Shown piece after piece: positions 18,105 to 28,654 of a DNA stretch of 64,000 nt. The stretch is from Loxodes magnus (lineage: Eukaryota > Ciliophora > Karyorelictea > Loxodida > Loxodidae), in the NCBI GenBank assembly GCA_946699065.1, contig CAMPDV010000858.1, positions 103,950-167,949 of the forward strand, given 5' to 3'. Both the position numbers and the translations under genes were made by a program. A model generated the notes under the pieces. The model was not told the origin of the DNA, ran no database searches, and saw only the letters and a list, made by a program, of their open reading frames with translations. Numbering within the stretch: the first letter of the stretch is position 1; every line of letters starts with the position of its first letter.

Positions 18105-19420
18105 GGTGAGACTATGGGACGTCAAGACAGGTACCTGTAAGACCATGAGTGGTCACACTAGTTATGTATATGCTGTGACTATGTCCAGTGATTCAGAGTT
18201 CATCGTATCGGGAAGTAATGATTATACGGTGAGACTATGGGACGTCAAGACAGGTACCTGTAAGACCATGAGTGGTCACACACATTATGTATATGCTGTG
18301 GCTATATCCAGTGATTCAGAGTTCATCGCATCGGGAAGTTATGATTATACGGTGAGACTATGGGACGTCAAGACAGGTACCTGTAAGACCATGAGTGGTC
18401 ACACTACTGTTGTATCATCTGTGGCTATATCCAGTAATTTAGAGTTCATCGTATCGGGAAGTTATGATTATACGGTGAGACTATGGGACGTCAAGACAGG
18501 TACCTGTAAGACCATGAGTGGTCACACTAGTTGTGTATAAGCTGTGGCTATATCCAGTGATTTAGAGTTCATCGTATCGGGAAGTTATGATTATACGGTG
18601 AGACTATGGGACGTCAAGACAGGTACCTGTAAGACCATGAGTGGTCACACACATTATGTATATGCTGTGGCTATATCCAGTGATTTAGAGTTCATCGTAT
18701 CGGGAAGTAATGATAATACGGTGAGACTATGGGACGTCAAGACAGGTACCTGTAAGACCATGAGTGGTCACACACATTATGTACATGCTGTGGCTATATC
18801 CAGTGATTTAGAGTTCATCGTATCGGGAAGTAATGATAATACGGTGAGACTATGGGACGTCAAGACAGGTACCTGTAAGACCATGAGTGGTCACACTAGT
18901 TATGTATCTGCTGTGGCTATATCCAGTGATTTAGAGTTCATCGTATCGGGAAGTTATGATTATACGGTGAGACTATGGAACGTCAAGACAGGTACCTGTA
19001 AGACCATGAGTGGTCACACTAGTTGTGTATATGCTGTGGCTATATCCAGTGATTTAGAGTTCATCGTATCGGGAAGTTATGATTATACGGTGAGACTATG
19101 GGACGTCAAGACAGGTACCTGTAAGACCATGAGTGGTCACACTAGTTGTGTATAAGCTGTGGCTATATCCAGTGATTCAGAGTTCATCGTATCGGGAAGT
19201 CATGATTATACGGTGAGACTATGGGACGTCAAGACAGGTACCTGTAAGACCATGAGTGGTCACACACATTATGTATATGCTGTGGCTATGTCCAGTGATT
19301 CAGAGTTCATCGTATCGGGAAGTAATGATTATACGGTGAGACTATGGGACGTCAAGACAGGTACCTGTAAGACCATGAGTGGTCACACTACTGTTGTATC
19401 ATCTGTGGCTATATCCAGTG
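18105..19420 (+). repeat. Region B block, copy 1 (partner 22,778-24,093)
   Basis: About 1.3 kb repeated at a shift of 4,673 bp (38 units less the single deletion at 21,155/21,156). Shared marks: HTSYVYAVTM, the GCATCGG (Ala11) unit, AGTAATTTA (SSNLEF) near 18,433 and 23,106, and HTHYVHAV with two SNDNT units. TAA codons pair at 18,538/23,211 and 19,153/23,826. A related 21-unit shift (2,583 bp) links 17,929-18,300 with 20,512-20,890. Confidence 0.83.
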
Positions 19421-22400
19421 ATTTAGAGTTCATCGTATCGGGAAGTTATGATTATACGGTGAGACTATGGAACGTCAAGACAGGTACCTGTAAGACCATG
19501 AGTGGTCACACTAGTTGTGTATAAGCTGTGGCTATATCCAGTGATTTAGAGTTCATCGTATCGGGAAGTTATGATTATACGGTGAGACTATGGGACGTCA
19601 AGACAGGTACCTGTAAGACCATGAGTGGTCACACTAGTTATGTATCTGCTGTGGCTATATCCAGTGATTCAGAGTTCATCGTATCGGGAAGTTATGATTA
19701 TACGGTGAGACTATGGGACGTCAAGACAGGTACCTGTAAGACCATGAGTGGTCACACTAGTTGTGTATAAGCTGTGGCTTTATCCAGTGATTCAGAGTTC
19801 ATCGTATCGGGAAGTCATGATTATACGGTGAGACTATGGGACGTCAAGACAGGTACCTGTAAGACCATGAGTGGTCACACACATTATGTACATGCTGTGG
19901 CTATATCCAGTGATTTAGAGTTCATCGTATCGGGAAGTAATGATAATACGGTGAGACTATGGGACGTCAAGACAGGTACCTGTAAGACCATGAGTGGTCA
20001 CAATAGTTGTGTATAAGCTGTGGCTATATCCAGTGATTTAGAGTTCATCGTATCGGGAAGTAATGATAATACGGTGAGACTATGGGACGTCAAGACAGGT
20101 ACCTGTAAGACCATGAGTGGTCACACACATTATGTACATGCTGTGGCTATATCCAGTGATTTAGAGTTCATCGTATCGGGAAGTAATGATAATACGGTGA
20201 GACTATGGGACGTCAAGACAGGTACCTGTAAGACCATGAGTGGTCACACTAGTTATGTATCTGCTGTGGCTATATCCAGTGATTTAGAGTTCATCGTATC
20301 GGGAAGTTATGATTATACGGTGAGACTATGGAACGTCAAGACAGGTACCTGTAAGACCATGAGTGGTCACACTACTGTTGTATCATCTGTGGCTATATCC
20401 AGTGATTCAGAGTTCATCGTATCGGGAAGTAATGATTATACGGTGAGACTATGTGACTTCAAGACAGGTACCTGTAAGACCATGAGTGGTCACACTAGTT
20501 GTGTATAAGCTGTGGCTATATCCAGTGATTCAGAGTTCATCGTATCGGGAAGTAATGATTATACGGTGAGACTATGTGACGTCAAGACAGGTACCTGTAA
20601 GACCATGAGTGGTCACACTAGTTGTGTATATGCTGTGGCTATATCCAGTGATTTAGAGTTCATCGTATCGGGAAGTTATGATTATACGGTGAGACTATGG
20701 GACGTCAAGACAGGTACCTGTAAGACCATGAGTGGTCACACTAGTTATGTATATGCTGTGACTATGTCCAGTGATTCAGAGTTCATCGTATCGGGAAGTA
20801 ATGATTATACGGTGAGACTATGGGACGTCAAGACAGGTACCTGTAAGACCATGAGTGGTCACACACATTATGTATATGCTGTGGCTATATCCAGTGATTC
20901 AGAGTTCATCGCATCGGGAAGTTATGATTATACGGTGAGACTATGGGACGTCAAGACAGGTACCTGTAAGACCATGAGTGGTCACACACATTATGTATAT
21001 GCTGTGGCTATATCCAGTGATTCAGAGTTCATCGTATCGGGAAGTTATGATTATACGGTGAGACTATGGGACGTCAAGACAGGTACCTGTAAGACCATGA
21101 GTGGTCACACTAGTTGTGTATATGCTGTGGCTATATCCAGTGATTTAGAGTTCATGTATCGGGAAGTTATGATTATACGGTGAGACTATGGAACGTCAAG
21201 ACAGGTACCTGTAAGACCATGAGTGGTCACACTACTGTTGTATCATCTGTGGCTATATCCAGTGATTTAGAGTTCATCGTATCGGGAAGTTATGATTATA
21301 CGGTGAGACTATGGGACGTCAAGACAGGTACCTGTAAGACCATGAGTGGTCACACTACTGTTGTATCATCTGTGGCTATATCCAGTAATTTAGAGTTCAT
21401 CGTATCGGGAAGTTATGATTATACGGTGAGACTATGGGACGTCAAGACAGGTACCTGTAAGACCATGAGTGGTCACACTAGTTGTGTATAAGCTGTGGCT
21501 ATATCCAGTGATTCAGAGTTCATCGTATCGGGAAGTCATGATTATACGGTGAGACTATGGGACGTCAAGACAGGTACCTGTAAGACCATGAGTGGTCACA
21601 CACATTATGTATATGCTGTGGCTATATCCAGTGATTTAGAGTTCATCGTATCGGGAAGTTATGATTATACGGTGAGACTATGGAAAGTCAAGACAGGTAC
21701 CTGTAAGACCATGAGTGGTCACACACATTATGTACATGCTGTGGCTATATCCAGTGATTTAGAGTTCATCGTATCGGGAAGTTATGATTATACGGTGAGA
21801 CTATGGGACGTCAAGACAAGTACCTGTAAGACCATGAGTGGTCACACTAGTTATGTATCTGCTGTGGCTATATCCAGTGATTTAGAGTTCATCGTATCGG
21901 GAAGTTATGATTATACGGTGAGACTATGGAACGTCAAGACAGGTACCTGTAAGACCATGAGTGGTCACACTACTGTTGTATCATCTGTGGCTATATCCAG
22001 TGATTCAGAGTTCATCGTATCGGGAAGTAATGATTATACGGTGAGACTATGTGACTTCAAGACAGGTACCTGTAAGACCATGAGTGGTCACACTAGTTGT
22101 GTATAAGCTGTGGCTATATCCAGTGATTCAGAGTTCATCGTATCGGGAAGTCATGATTATACGGTGAGACTATGGGACGTCAAGACAGGTACCTGTAAGA
22201 CCATGAGTGGTCACACACATTATGTATATGCTGTGGCTATGTCCAGTGATTCAGAGTTCATCGTATCGGGAAGTAATGATTATACGGTGAGACTATGGGA
22301 CGTCAAGACAGGTACCTGTAAGACCATGAGTGGTCACACTACTTATGTACATGCTGTGGCTATATCCAGTGATTTAGAGTTCATCGTATCGGGAAGTTAT

Positions 22401-22777
22401 GATTATACGGTGAGACTATGGAACGTCAAGACAGGTACCTGTAAGACCATGAGTGGTCACACTAGTTGTGTATAAGCTGTGGCTATATCCAGTGATTCAG
22501 AGTTCATCGTATCGGGAAGTCATGATTATACGGTGAGACTATGGGACGTCAAGACAGGTACCTGTAAGACCATGAGTGGTCACACTACTGTTGTATCATC
22601 TGTGGCTATATCCAGTAATTTAGAGTTCATCGTATCGGGAAGTTATGATTATACGGTGAGACTATGGGACGTCAAGACAGGTACCTGTAAGACCATGAGT
22701 GGTCACACTAGTCGTGTATAAGCTGTGGCTATATCCAGTGATTCAGAGTTCATCGTATCGGGAAGTCATGATTATAC

Positions 22778-24093
22778 GGTGAGACTATGGGACGTCAAGA
22801 CAGGTACCTGTAAGACCATGAGTGGTCACACTAGTTATGTATATGCTGTGACTATGTCCAGTGATTCAGAGTTCATCGTATCGGGAAGTAATGATTATAC
22901 GGTGAGACTATGGGACGTCAAGACAGGTACCTGTAAGACCATGAGTGGTCACACACATTATGTATATGCTGTGGCTATATCCAGTGATTCAGAGTTCATC
23001 GCATCGGGAAGTTATGATTATACGGTGAGACTATGGGACGTCAAGACAGGTACCTGTAAGACCATGAGTGGTCACACTACTGTTGTATCATCTGTGGCTA
23101 TATCCAGTAATTTAGAGTTCATCGTATCGGGAAGTTATGATTATACGGTGAGACTATGGGACGTCAAGACAGGTACCTGTAAGACCATGAGTGGTCACAC
23201 TAGTTGTGTATAAGCTGTGGCTATATCCAGTGATTTAGAGTTCATCGTATCGGGAAGTTATGATTATACGGTGAGACTATGGGACGTCAAGACAGGTACC
23301 TGTAAGACCATGAGTGGTCACACACATTATGTATATGCTGTGGCTATATCCAGTGATTTAGAGTTCATCGTATCGGGAAGTAATGATAATACGGTGAGAC
23401 TATGGGACGTCAAGACAGGTACCTGTAAGACCATGAGTGGTCACACACATTATGTACATGCTGTGGCTATATCCAGTGATTTAGAGTTCATCGTATCGGG
23501 AAGTAATGATAATACGGTGAGACTATGGGACGTCAAGACAGGTACCTGTAAGACCATGAGTGGTCACACTAGTTATGTATCTGCTGTGGCTATATCCAGT
23601 GATTTAGAGTTCATCGTATCGGGAAGTTATGATTATACGGTGAGACTATGGAACGTCAAGACAGGTACCTGTAAGACCATGAGTGGTCACACTAGTTGTG
23701 TATATGCTGTGGCTATATCCAGTGATTTAGAGTTCATCGTATCGGGAAGTTATGATTATACGGTGAGACTATGGGACGTCAAGACAGGTACCTGTAAGAC
23801 CATGAGTGGTCACACTAGTTGTGTATAAGCTGTGGCTATATCCAGTGATTCAGAGTTCATCGTATCGGGAAGTCATGATTATACGGTGAGACTATGGGAC
23901 GTCAAGACAGGTACCTGTAAGACCATGAGTGGTCACACACATTATGTATATGCTGTGGCTATGTCCAGTGATTCAGAGTTCATCGTATCGGGAAGTAATG
24001 ATTATACGGTGAGACTATGGGACGTCAAGACAGGTACCTGTAAGACCATGAGTGGTCACACTACTGTTGTATCATCTGTGGCTATATCCAGTG
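22778..24093 (+). repeat. Region B block, copy 2 (partner 18,105-19,420)
   Basis: Second copy of the SSNLEF/SNDNT block. The copies part near 24,090, where this copy has SSDSEF and copy 1 SSDLEF. Immediately upstream, units at 22,479-22,721 also carry SSNLEF with a private AGTCGT (Ser-Arg, near 22,709), so the SSNLEF unit itself has been copied at least four times (18,433, 21,387, 22,615, 23,106). Confidence 0.82.
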
Positions 24094-24995
24094 ATTCAGA
24101 GTTCATCGTATCGGGAAGTTATGATTATACGGTGAGACTATGGGACGTCAAGACAGGTACCTGTAAGACCATGAGTGGTCACACTAGTTGTGTATATGCT
24201 GTGGCTATATCCAGTGATTCAGAGTTCATCGTATCGGGAAGTAATGATAATACGGTGAGACTATGGGACGTCAAGACAGGTACCTGTAAGACCATGAGTG
24301 GTCACACTAGTTATGTATATGCTGTGGCTATATCCAGTGATTTAGAGTTCATCGTATCGGGAAGTTATGATTATACGGTGAGACTATGGGACGTCAAGAC
24401 AGGTACCTGTAAGACCATGAGTGGTCACACTAGTTATGTATATGCTGTGACTATGTCCAGTGATTCAGAGTTCATCGTATCGGGAAGTAATGATTATACG
24501 GTGAGACTATGTGACGTCAAGACAGGTACCTGTAAGACCATGAGTGGTCACACACATTATGTATATGCTGTGGCTATATCCAGTGATTCAGAGTTCATCG
24601 TATCGGGAAGTCATGATTATACGGTGAGACTATGGGACGTCAAGACAGGTACCTGTAAGACCATGAGTGGTCACACACATTATGTACATGCTGTGGCTAT
24701 ATCCAGTGATTTAGAGTTCATCGTATCGGGAAGTTATGATTATACGGTGAGACTATGGGACGTCAAGACAGGTACCTGTAAGACCATGAGTGTTCACACT
24801 AGTTATGTATCTGCTGTGGCTATATCCAGTGATTTAGAGTTCATCGTATCGGGAAGTTATGATTATACGGTGAGACTATGGAACGTCAAGACAGGTACCT
24901 GTAAGACCATGAGTGTTCACACTAGTTATGTATCTGCTGTGGCTATATCCAGTGATTCAGAGTTCATGTATCGGGAAGTAATGATTATACGGTGA
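23832..24995 (+). CDS. Type-2 WD40 open segment, longest in region B
   Basis: About nine type-2 blades without TAA, the longest standard-code opening in region B. Turn types change almost every unit (SHDYT, SNDYT, SYDYT, SNDNT, SYDYT, SNDYT with RLCD, SHDYT, SYDYT), so it samples most of the type-2 repertoire. Two VHTSYV units have GGT to GTT at codon 34, which removes the conserved Gly of GH. It ends through the -1 deletion at 24,967/24,968. Confidence 0.33.
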   Translation: MAISSDSEFIVSGSHDYTVRLWDVKTGTCKTMSGHTHYVYAVAMSSDSEFIVSGSNDYTVRLWDVKTGTCKTMSGHTTVVSSVAISSDSEFIVSGSYDYTVRLWDVKTGTCKTMSGHTSCVYAVAISSDSEFIVSGSNDNTVRLWDVKTGTCKTMSGHTSYVYAVAISSDLEFIVSGSYDYTVRLWDVKTGTCKTMSGHTSYVYAVTMSSDSEFIVSGSNDYTVRLCDVKTGTCKTMSGHTHYVYAVAISSDSEFIVSGSHDYTVRLWDVKTGTCKTMSGHTHYVHAVAISSDLEFIVSGSYDYTVRLWDVKTGTCKTMSVHTSYVSAVAISSDLEFIVSGSYDYTVRLWNVKTGTCKTMSVHTSYVSAVAISSDSEFMYREVMIIR

Positions 24996-25413
24996 GACTA
25001 TGGAACGTCAAGAAAGGTACCTGTAAGACCATGAGTGGTCACACACATTATGTATATGCTGTGGCTATGTCCAGTGATTCAGAGTTCATCGTATCGGGAA
25101 GTAATGATTATACGGTGAGACTATGGGACGTCAAGACAGGTACCTGTAAGACCATGAGTGGTCACACTACTGTTGTATCATCTGTGGCTATATCCAGTGA
25201 TTCAGAGTTCATCGTATCGGGAAGTCATGATTATACGGTGAGACTATGGGACGTCAAGACAGGTACCTGTAAGACCATGAGTGGTCACGCACATTATGTA
25301 TATGCTGTGGCTATATCCAGTGATTCAGAGTTCATCGTATCGGGAAGTTATGATTATACGATGAGACTATGGGACGTCAAGACAGGTACCTGTAAGACCA
25401 TGAGTGGTCACAC

Positions 25414-26460
25414 TAGTTGTGTATAAGCTGTGGCTATATCCAGTGATTCAGAGTTCATCGTATCGGGAAGTCATGATTATACGGTGAGACTATGGGACGT
25501 CAAGACAGGTACCTGTAAGACCATGAGTGGTCACGCACATTATGTATATGATGTGGCTATATCCAGTGATTCAGAGTTCATCGCATCGGGAAGTTATGAT
25601 TATACGGTGAGACTATGGGACGTCAAGACAGGTACCTGTAAGACCATGAGTGGTCACACTACTGTTGTATCATCTGTGGCTATATCCAGTGATTTAGAGT
25701 TCATCGTATCGGGAAGTTATGATTATACGGTGAGACTATGGGACGTCAAGACAGGTACCTGTAAGACCATGAGTGGTCACACAGATTATGTAAATGCAGT
25801 GGTTATGTCCAGTGATTCAGAGTTCATCGTATCGGGAAGTAGAGATAAGACGGTGAGACTATGGAACGTCAAGACAGGTACCTGTAAGACCATGAGTGGT
25901 CACACAGATTATTTAAATGCAGTGGCTATATCCAGTGATTCAGAGTTCATCGTATCGGGAAGTTATGATTATACGGTGAGACTATGGGACGTCAAGACAG
26001 GTACCTGTAAGACCATGAGTGTTCACACTAGTTATGTATCTGCTGTGGCTATATCCAGTGATTCAGAGTTCATGTATCGGGAAGTAATGATTATACGTTG
26101 AGACTATGGAACGTCAAGAAAGGTACCTGTAAGACCATGAGTGGTCACACACATTATGTATATGCTGTGGCTATGTCCAGTGATTCAGAGTTCATCGTAT
26201 CGGGAAGTAATGATTATACGGTGAGACTATGGGACGTCAAGACAGGTACCTGTAAGACCATGAGTGGTCACACTACTGTTGTATCATCTGTGGCTATATC
26301 CAGTGATTCAGAGTTCATCGTATCGGGAAGTAATGATTATACGGTGAGACTATGGGACGTCAAGACAGGTACCTGTAAGACCATGAGTGGTCACACTAGT
26401 TGTGTATAAGCTGTGGCTATATCCAGTGATTCAGAGTTCATCGTATCGGGAAGTCATGAT
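25414..26460 (+). repeat. Region B block, copy 2 (partner 16,930-17,980)
   Basis: Second copy of the block that carries the type-1 island, deletion and CGTTGAG mark. It parts from copy 1 near 26,475, where copy 1 has RLCD and this copy RLWN. A shorter relative with the same -1 deletion and AAGAAAGG but an unmodified CGGTGAG begins near 24,960, just upstream. Confidence 0.85.
25765..25945 (+). repeat. Type-1 island within region B (copy 2)
   Basis: Same type-1 patch as at 17,280-17,460, carried along by the 8,484-bp-shifted block duplication. The unit before it has RLWD here and RLWN in copy 1. Finding the patch twice in the same context dates the conversion event before the block duplication. 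Confidence 0.8.
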
Positions 26461-27639
26461 TATACGGTGAGACTATGGAACGTCAAGACAGGTACCTGTA
26501 AGACCATGAGTGGTCACACTAGTTGTGTATAAGCTGTGGCTATATCCAGTGATTCAGAGTTCATCGTATCGGGAAGTAATGATTATACGGTGAGACTATG
26601 GGACGTCAAGACAGGTACCTGTAAGACCATGAGTGGTCACACTACTGTTGTATCATCTGTGGCTATATCCAGTGATTCAGAGTTCATGTATCGGGAAGTT
26701 ATGATTATACGGTGAGACTATGGGACGTCAAGACAGGTACCTGTAAGACCATGAGTGGTCACACTACTGTTGTATCATCTGTGGCTATATCCAGTGATTC
26801 AGAGTTCATCGTATCGGGAAGTAATGATTATACGGTGAGACTATGGGACGTCAAGACAGGTACCTGTAAGACCATGAGTGGTCACACTAGTTGTGTATAA
26901 GCTGTGGCTATATCCAGTGATTCAGAGTTCATCGTATCGGGAAGTAATGATAATACGGTGAGACTATGGGACGTCAAGACAGGTACCTGTAAGACCATGA
27001 GTGGTCACACTAGTTATGTATAAGCTGTGGCTATATCCAGTGATTCAGAGTTCATCGTATCGGGAAGTAATGATTATACGGTGAGACTATGGGACGTCAA
27101 GACAGGTACCTGTAAGACCATGAGTGGTCACACTACTGTTGTATCATCTGTGGCTATATCCAGTGATTCAGAGTTCATCGTATCGGGAAGTAATGATTAT
27201 ACGGTGAGACTATGGGACGTCAAGACAGGTACCTGTAAGACCATGAGTGGTCACACTAGTTGTGTATATGCTGTGGCTATATCCAGTGATTCAGAGTTCA
27301 TCGTATCGGGAAGTAATGATAATACGGTGAGACTATGGAACGTCAAGACAGGTACCTGTAAGACCATGAGTGGTCACACTAGTTGTGTATAAGCTGTGGC
27401 TATGTCCAGTGATTCAGAGTTCATCGTATCGGGAAGTAATGATTATACGGTGAGACTATGGGACGTCAAGACAGGTACCTGTAAGACCATGAGTGGTCAC
27501 ACTACTGTTGTATCATCTGTGGCTATATCCAGTGATTCAGAGTTCATCGTATCGGGAAGTAATGATTATACGGTGAGACTATGGGACGTCAAGACAGGTA
27601 CCTGTAAGACCATGAGTGGTCACACTAGTTGTGTATAAG

Positions 27640-28131
27640 CTGTGGCTATATCCAGTGATTTAGAGTTCATCGTATCGGGAAGTTATGATTATACGGTGAG
27701 ACTATGGAACGTCAAGACAGGTACCTGTAAGACCATGAGTGGTCACACTAGTTGTGTATAAGCTGTGGCTATATCCAGTGATTCAGAGTTCATCGTATCG
27801 GGAAGTAATGATAATACGGTGAGACTATGGGACGTCAAGACAGGTACCTGTAAGACCATGAGTGGTCACACTAGTTATGTATAAGCTGTGGCTATATCCA
27901 GTGATTCAGAGTTCATCGTATCGGGAAGTTATGATTATACGGTGAGACTATGGAACGTCAAGACAGGTACCTGTAAGACCATGAGTGGTCACACTAGTTG
28001 TGTATAAGCTGTGGCTATATCCAGTGATTCAGAGTTCATCGTATCGGGAAGTAATGATAATACGGTGAGACTATGGGACGTCAAGACAGGTACCTGTAAG
28101 ACCATGAGTGGTCACACTAGTTATGTATAAG
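27640..28131 (+). repeat. Two-unit (246-bp) repeat with TAA in every unit
   Basis: Four consecutive units alternate SYDYT-RLWN-HTSCV-TAA and SNDNT-RLWD-HTSYV-TAA, giving two copies of a 246-bp repeat that differ near 27,660 (DLEF against DSEF). With the TAA at 27,636 this makes five TAA-bearing units in a row (27,636, 27,759, 27,882, 28,005, 28,128), the densest cluster in the window. No ORF beyond one unit exists here under the standard code. Confidence 0.85.
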
Positions 28132-28654
28132 CTGTGGCTATATCCAGTGATTCAGAGTTCATCGTATCGGGAAGTCATGATTATACGGTGAGACTATGGG
28201 ACGTCAAGACAGGTACCTGTAAGACCATTAGTGGTCACACTAGTTGTGTATCATCTGTGGCTATGTCCAGTGATTCAGAGTTCATCGTATCGGGAAGTAA
28301 TGATTATACGGTGAGACTATGGGACGTCAAGACAGGTACCTGTAAGACCATGAGTGGTCACACTAGTTGTGTATAAGCTGTGGCTATATCCAGTGATTCA
28401 GAGTTCATCGTATCGGGAAGTCATGATTATACGGTGAGACTATGGAACGTCAAGACAGGTACCTGTAAGACCATGAGTGGTCACACTAGTTGTGTATAAG
28501 CTGTGGCTATATCCAGTGATTCAGAGTTCATCGTATCGGGAAGTAATGATTATACGGTGAGACTATGGGACGTCAAGACAGGTACCTGTAAGACCATGAG
28601 TGGTCACACTAGTTGTGTATATGCTGTGGCTATATCCAGTGATTTAGAGTTCAT

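Larger units (their letters stand above)
11289..28654 (+). pseudogene. WD40 tract broken by ten identical -1 frameshifts and TAA codons
   Basis: The WD40 frame is lost ten times where CATCGTATC has become CATGTATC, between bases 11,320/11,321, 14,148/14,149, 15,623/15,624, 16,114/16,115, 17,589/17,590, 21,155/21,156, 24,967/24,968, 26,073/26,074, 26,687/26,688 and 28,654/28,655. Each shift ends within a few codons at the TGA formed in CGGTGAGAC. About 37 units also carry TAA at codon 40 (VTAAAV in place of VYAV or VSAV), and one TGA at 14,893 replaces the conserved Gly13. Even with both stops recoded, the longest WD40-frame stretches are about 3.8 kb (21,156-24,967) and 3.6 kb (17,590-21,155). 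The tract looks non-coding as a single gene. Confidence 0.65.

Noticed and set aside
11300..24000. TAG stops in the many GATTTAGAG units
   Set aside because: The TAG there is out of frame; the WD40 frame reads GAT-TTA-GAG (Asp-Leu-Glu).
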